Of a DNA stretch of 8,143 bases, positions 7,444 through 8,143 are shown in pieces. Numbering within the stretch: the first letter of the stretch is position 1; each line of letters opens with the position of its first letter. The position numbers and the translations under genes were made by a program. The stretch is from Methanobacteriaceae archaeon UBA349 (GTDB lineage Archaea > Methanobacteriota > Methanobacteria > Methanobacteriales > Methanobacteriaceae), in assembly GCA_002509745.1 (NCBI GenBank), contig DAWK01000107.1, positions 1 to 8,143 of the forward strand, in the 5' to 3' direction. The notes beneath the pieces were generated by a model, which saw only the letters and a list, made by a program, of their open reading frames with translations, ran no database searches and was not told the origin of the DNA.

Positions 7444-7468
7444 AAAGACATGTACAAAAAGACATGTA
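7444..7468. repeat. Direct repeat AAAGACATGTA x2 upstream of cdc6
   Basis: AAAGACATGTA occurs at 7444-7454 and exactly again at 7458-7468, a 14-base period. Each copy holds the palindrome ACATGT. The pair lies 60-85 bases upstream of the cdc6 start, a place where an operator or an initiator-accessory site could sit. It does not resemble the mini-ORB word. Confidence 0.6.
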
Positions 7469-7616
7469 TCTCTTAAAAAAATTTAAATGACCATTTTCTA
7501 AGGTCTCCTGAATTAAAATACCAATCACTGTTAGAATTAATAATCAATAATTAAATTCTGAATTGAATTAATAGACTTCCTAAATAGAAATTATTTATAA
7601 CTCATGTGATGGTAAG

Positions 7617-7629
7617 TTTCAAGTGTAAA
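7617..7629 (-). promoter_or_regulatory. Mini-ORB (Cdc6/Orc1 binding site), exact match
   Basis: TTTCAAGTGTAAA here is the exact reverse complement of TTTACACTTGAAA, the mini-ORB repeat bound by Cdc6-1 in Methanothermobacter as I remember it. It stands in a 21-base block (7613-7633) that recurs at 8042-8062 with only two differences. Confidence 0.7.
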
Positions 7630-7728
7630 AATATTATTTTAACTATCAAATAAAAGTTTTTATTATGAAAGTTTAAAATTGTATGTTTTTGTGTTTTTAA
7701 ATATATATTTTATCATGACAGACATCAA

Positions 7729-7741
7729 TTTCAACTGAAAA
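7729..7741 (-). promoter_or_regulatory. Mini-ORB-like site, 11 of 13 matching, within a near-palindrome
   Basis: TTTCAACTGAAAA differs from the exact site at 7617-7629 at two positions and has the same orientation. It sits in an imperfect palindrome, TCAATTTCA (7725-7733) against TGAAAATTGA (7736-7745), which could let initiators bind in both directions. Confidence 0.5.
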
Positions 7742-8045
7742 TTGAATTATATAAATTGAAAAAATAAAAAAATATAAAGGCATTATTAATATAATTGAAA
7801 AAATTTAAATAAAATAATTTTTAATATTAATAATAACATTTTATGTTTAATTAATATAATTTAAATTAAAAAATATATAAATTTTCTTTTTTCTTAAAAA
7901 TATTTAATTTATCAATAAATATTTTATTATTTTGATATTATATATCACTAAAAATCAAATTATTTAAATAGTATTAAAACAAACGTTTCAAGAAATTATA
8001 AAATAAATTTAAAAAAATAAATAAAATAAAAAAATTTAACATAAG

Positions 8046-8058
8046 TTTTAAGTGAAAA
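8046..8058 (-). promoter_or_regulatory. Mini-ORB-like site, 11 of 13 matching
   Basis: TTTTAAGTGAAAA shares 11 of 13 bases with the exact site. The surrounding block 8042-8062 matches 7613-7633 at 19 of 21 positions, so the likeness extends beyond the core. Orientation is the same as the other two. A shorter TTTCAAG at 7986-7992 may be a further degenerate copy. Confidence 0.5.
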
Positions 8059-8143
8059 AATAAATAAAATCTATTTTAAGATCTAAATTAAATATAATAA
8101 ATTTAAATTATAATATAATATTCAAATATTTTTTAAAAATAAA

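Larger units (their letters stand above)
7394..8143. other. Probable chromosomal replication origin (oriC), truncated at the right edge
   Basis: This 750-base stretch has no credible open frame on either strand. It begins right at the 5' end of cdc6 and becomes extremely AT-rich rightwards, with hardly any G or C in many 60-base lines beyond about 7740. It holds one exact and two near copies of the Methanothermobacter mini-ORB word, all in the same orientation, plus a short direct repeat near cdc6. Initiator gene, binding repeats and easily melted DNA together are the recognised signs of an archaeal origin. The far boundary lies outside the window. Called from sequence alone, with no skew analysis. 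Confidence 0.8.

Noticed and set aside
7750..7800. Reverse-orientation mini-ORB copies ending in TTGAAA (7750-7761 and 7789-7800)
   Set aside because: They match only 8 and 9 of 12 positions, mainly through A and T, which is expected by chance in such AT-rich DNA.
1..8143. A novel defence, mobile or biosynthetic system
   Set aside because: All complete genes but one belong to known housekeeping families; there are no transposase, integrase, toxin or CRISPR signals.

Overview
The window looks like chromosomal DNA from a methanogenic archaeon of the order Methanobacteriales, most likely Methanobacterium or a close relative. The reasons are a strongly AT-rich sequence, archaeal ribosome binding sites (GGTGA and GGAGG types), TATA-like promoter boxes, and an all-archaeal gene set: aconitase-X type phosphomevalonate dehydratase, Hef helicase-nuclease, archaeal TrmI and a Cdc6/Orc1 initiator. 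The genus is an inference; the archaeal assignment is firm.

Layout, left to right. Positions 1-600 hold the C-terminal half of the large subunit of phosphomevalonate dehydratase (isoprenoid lipid synthesis), cut by the window edge. After a 165-base gap comes hef (766-3147), a complete fused helicase and XPF-type nuclease. trmI (3212-3943), a tRNA m1A methyltransferase, follows 64 bases later with a TTG start. A 183-base AT-rich gap with four alternating inverted copies of one 8-base word separates it from a convergent gene for a secreted, probably glycosylated and wall- or membrane-anchored protein (4127-5011, minus). That gene is divergent from pyrB (5203-6123), the aspartate carbamoyltransferase catalytic chain. 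pyrB converges on cdc6/orc1 (6236-7384, minus).

From the start of cdc6 to the end of the window (7385-8143) I see no gene. This extremely AT-rich stretch has at least three copies of a word matching the mini-ORB initiator site known from Methanothermobacter. I read it as the chromosomal replication origin, truncated by the right edge of the window. The initiator gene therefore sits beside its own binding sites, the usual archaeal arrangement.

The genes do not form one pathway. They are housekeeping functions near an origin: initiation (cdc6), fork repair (hef), tRNA modification (trmI), pyrimidine synthesis (pyrB) and isoprenoid synthesis. The least understood product is the surface protein with an LPMQKTG tail. 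I found no CRISPR array, transposon, tRNA or rRNA, and no sign of a new defence or mobile system. The most rewarding parts are the origin, the surface protein, and the paired hairpins between convergent genes.
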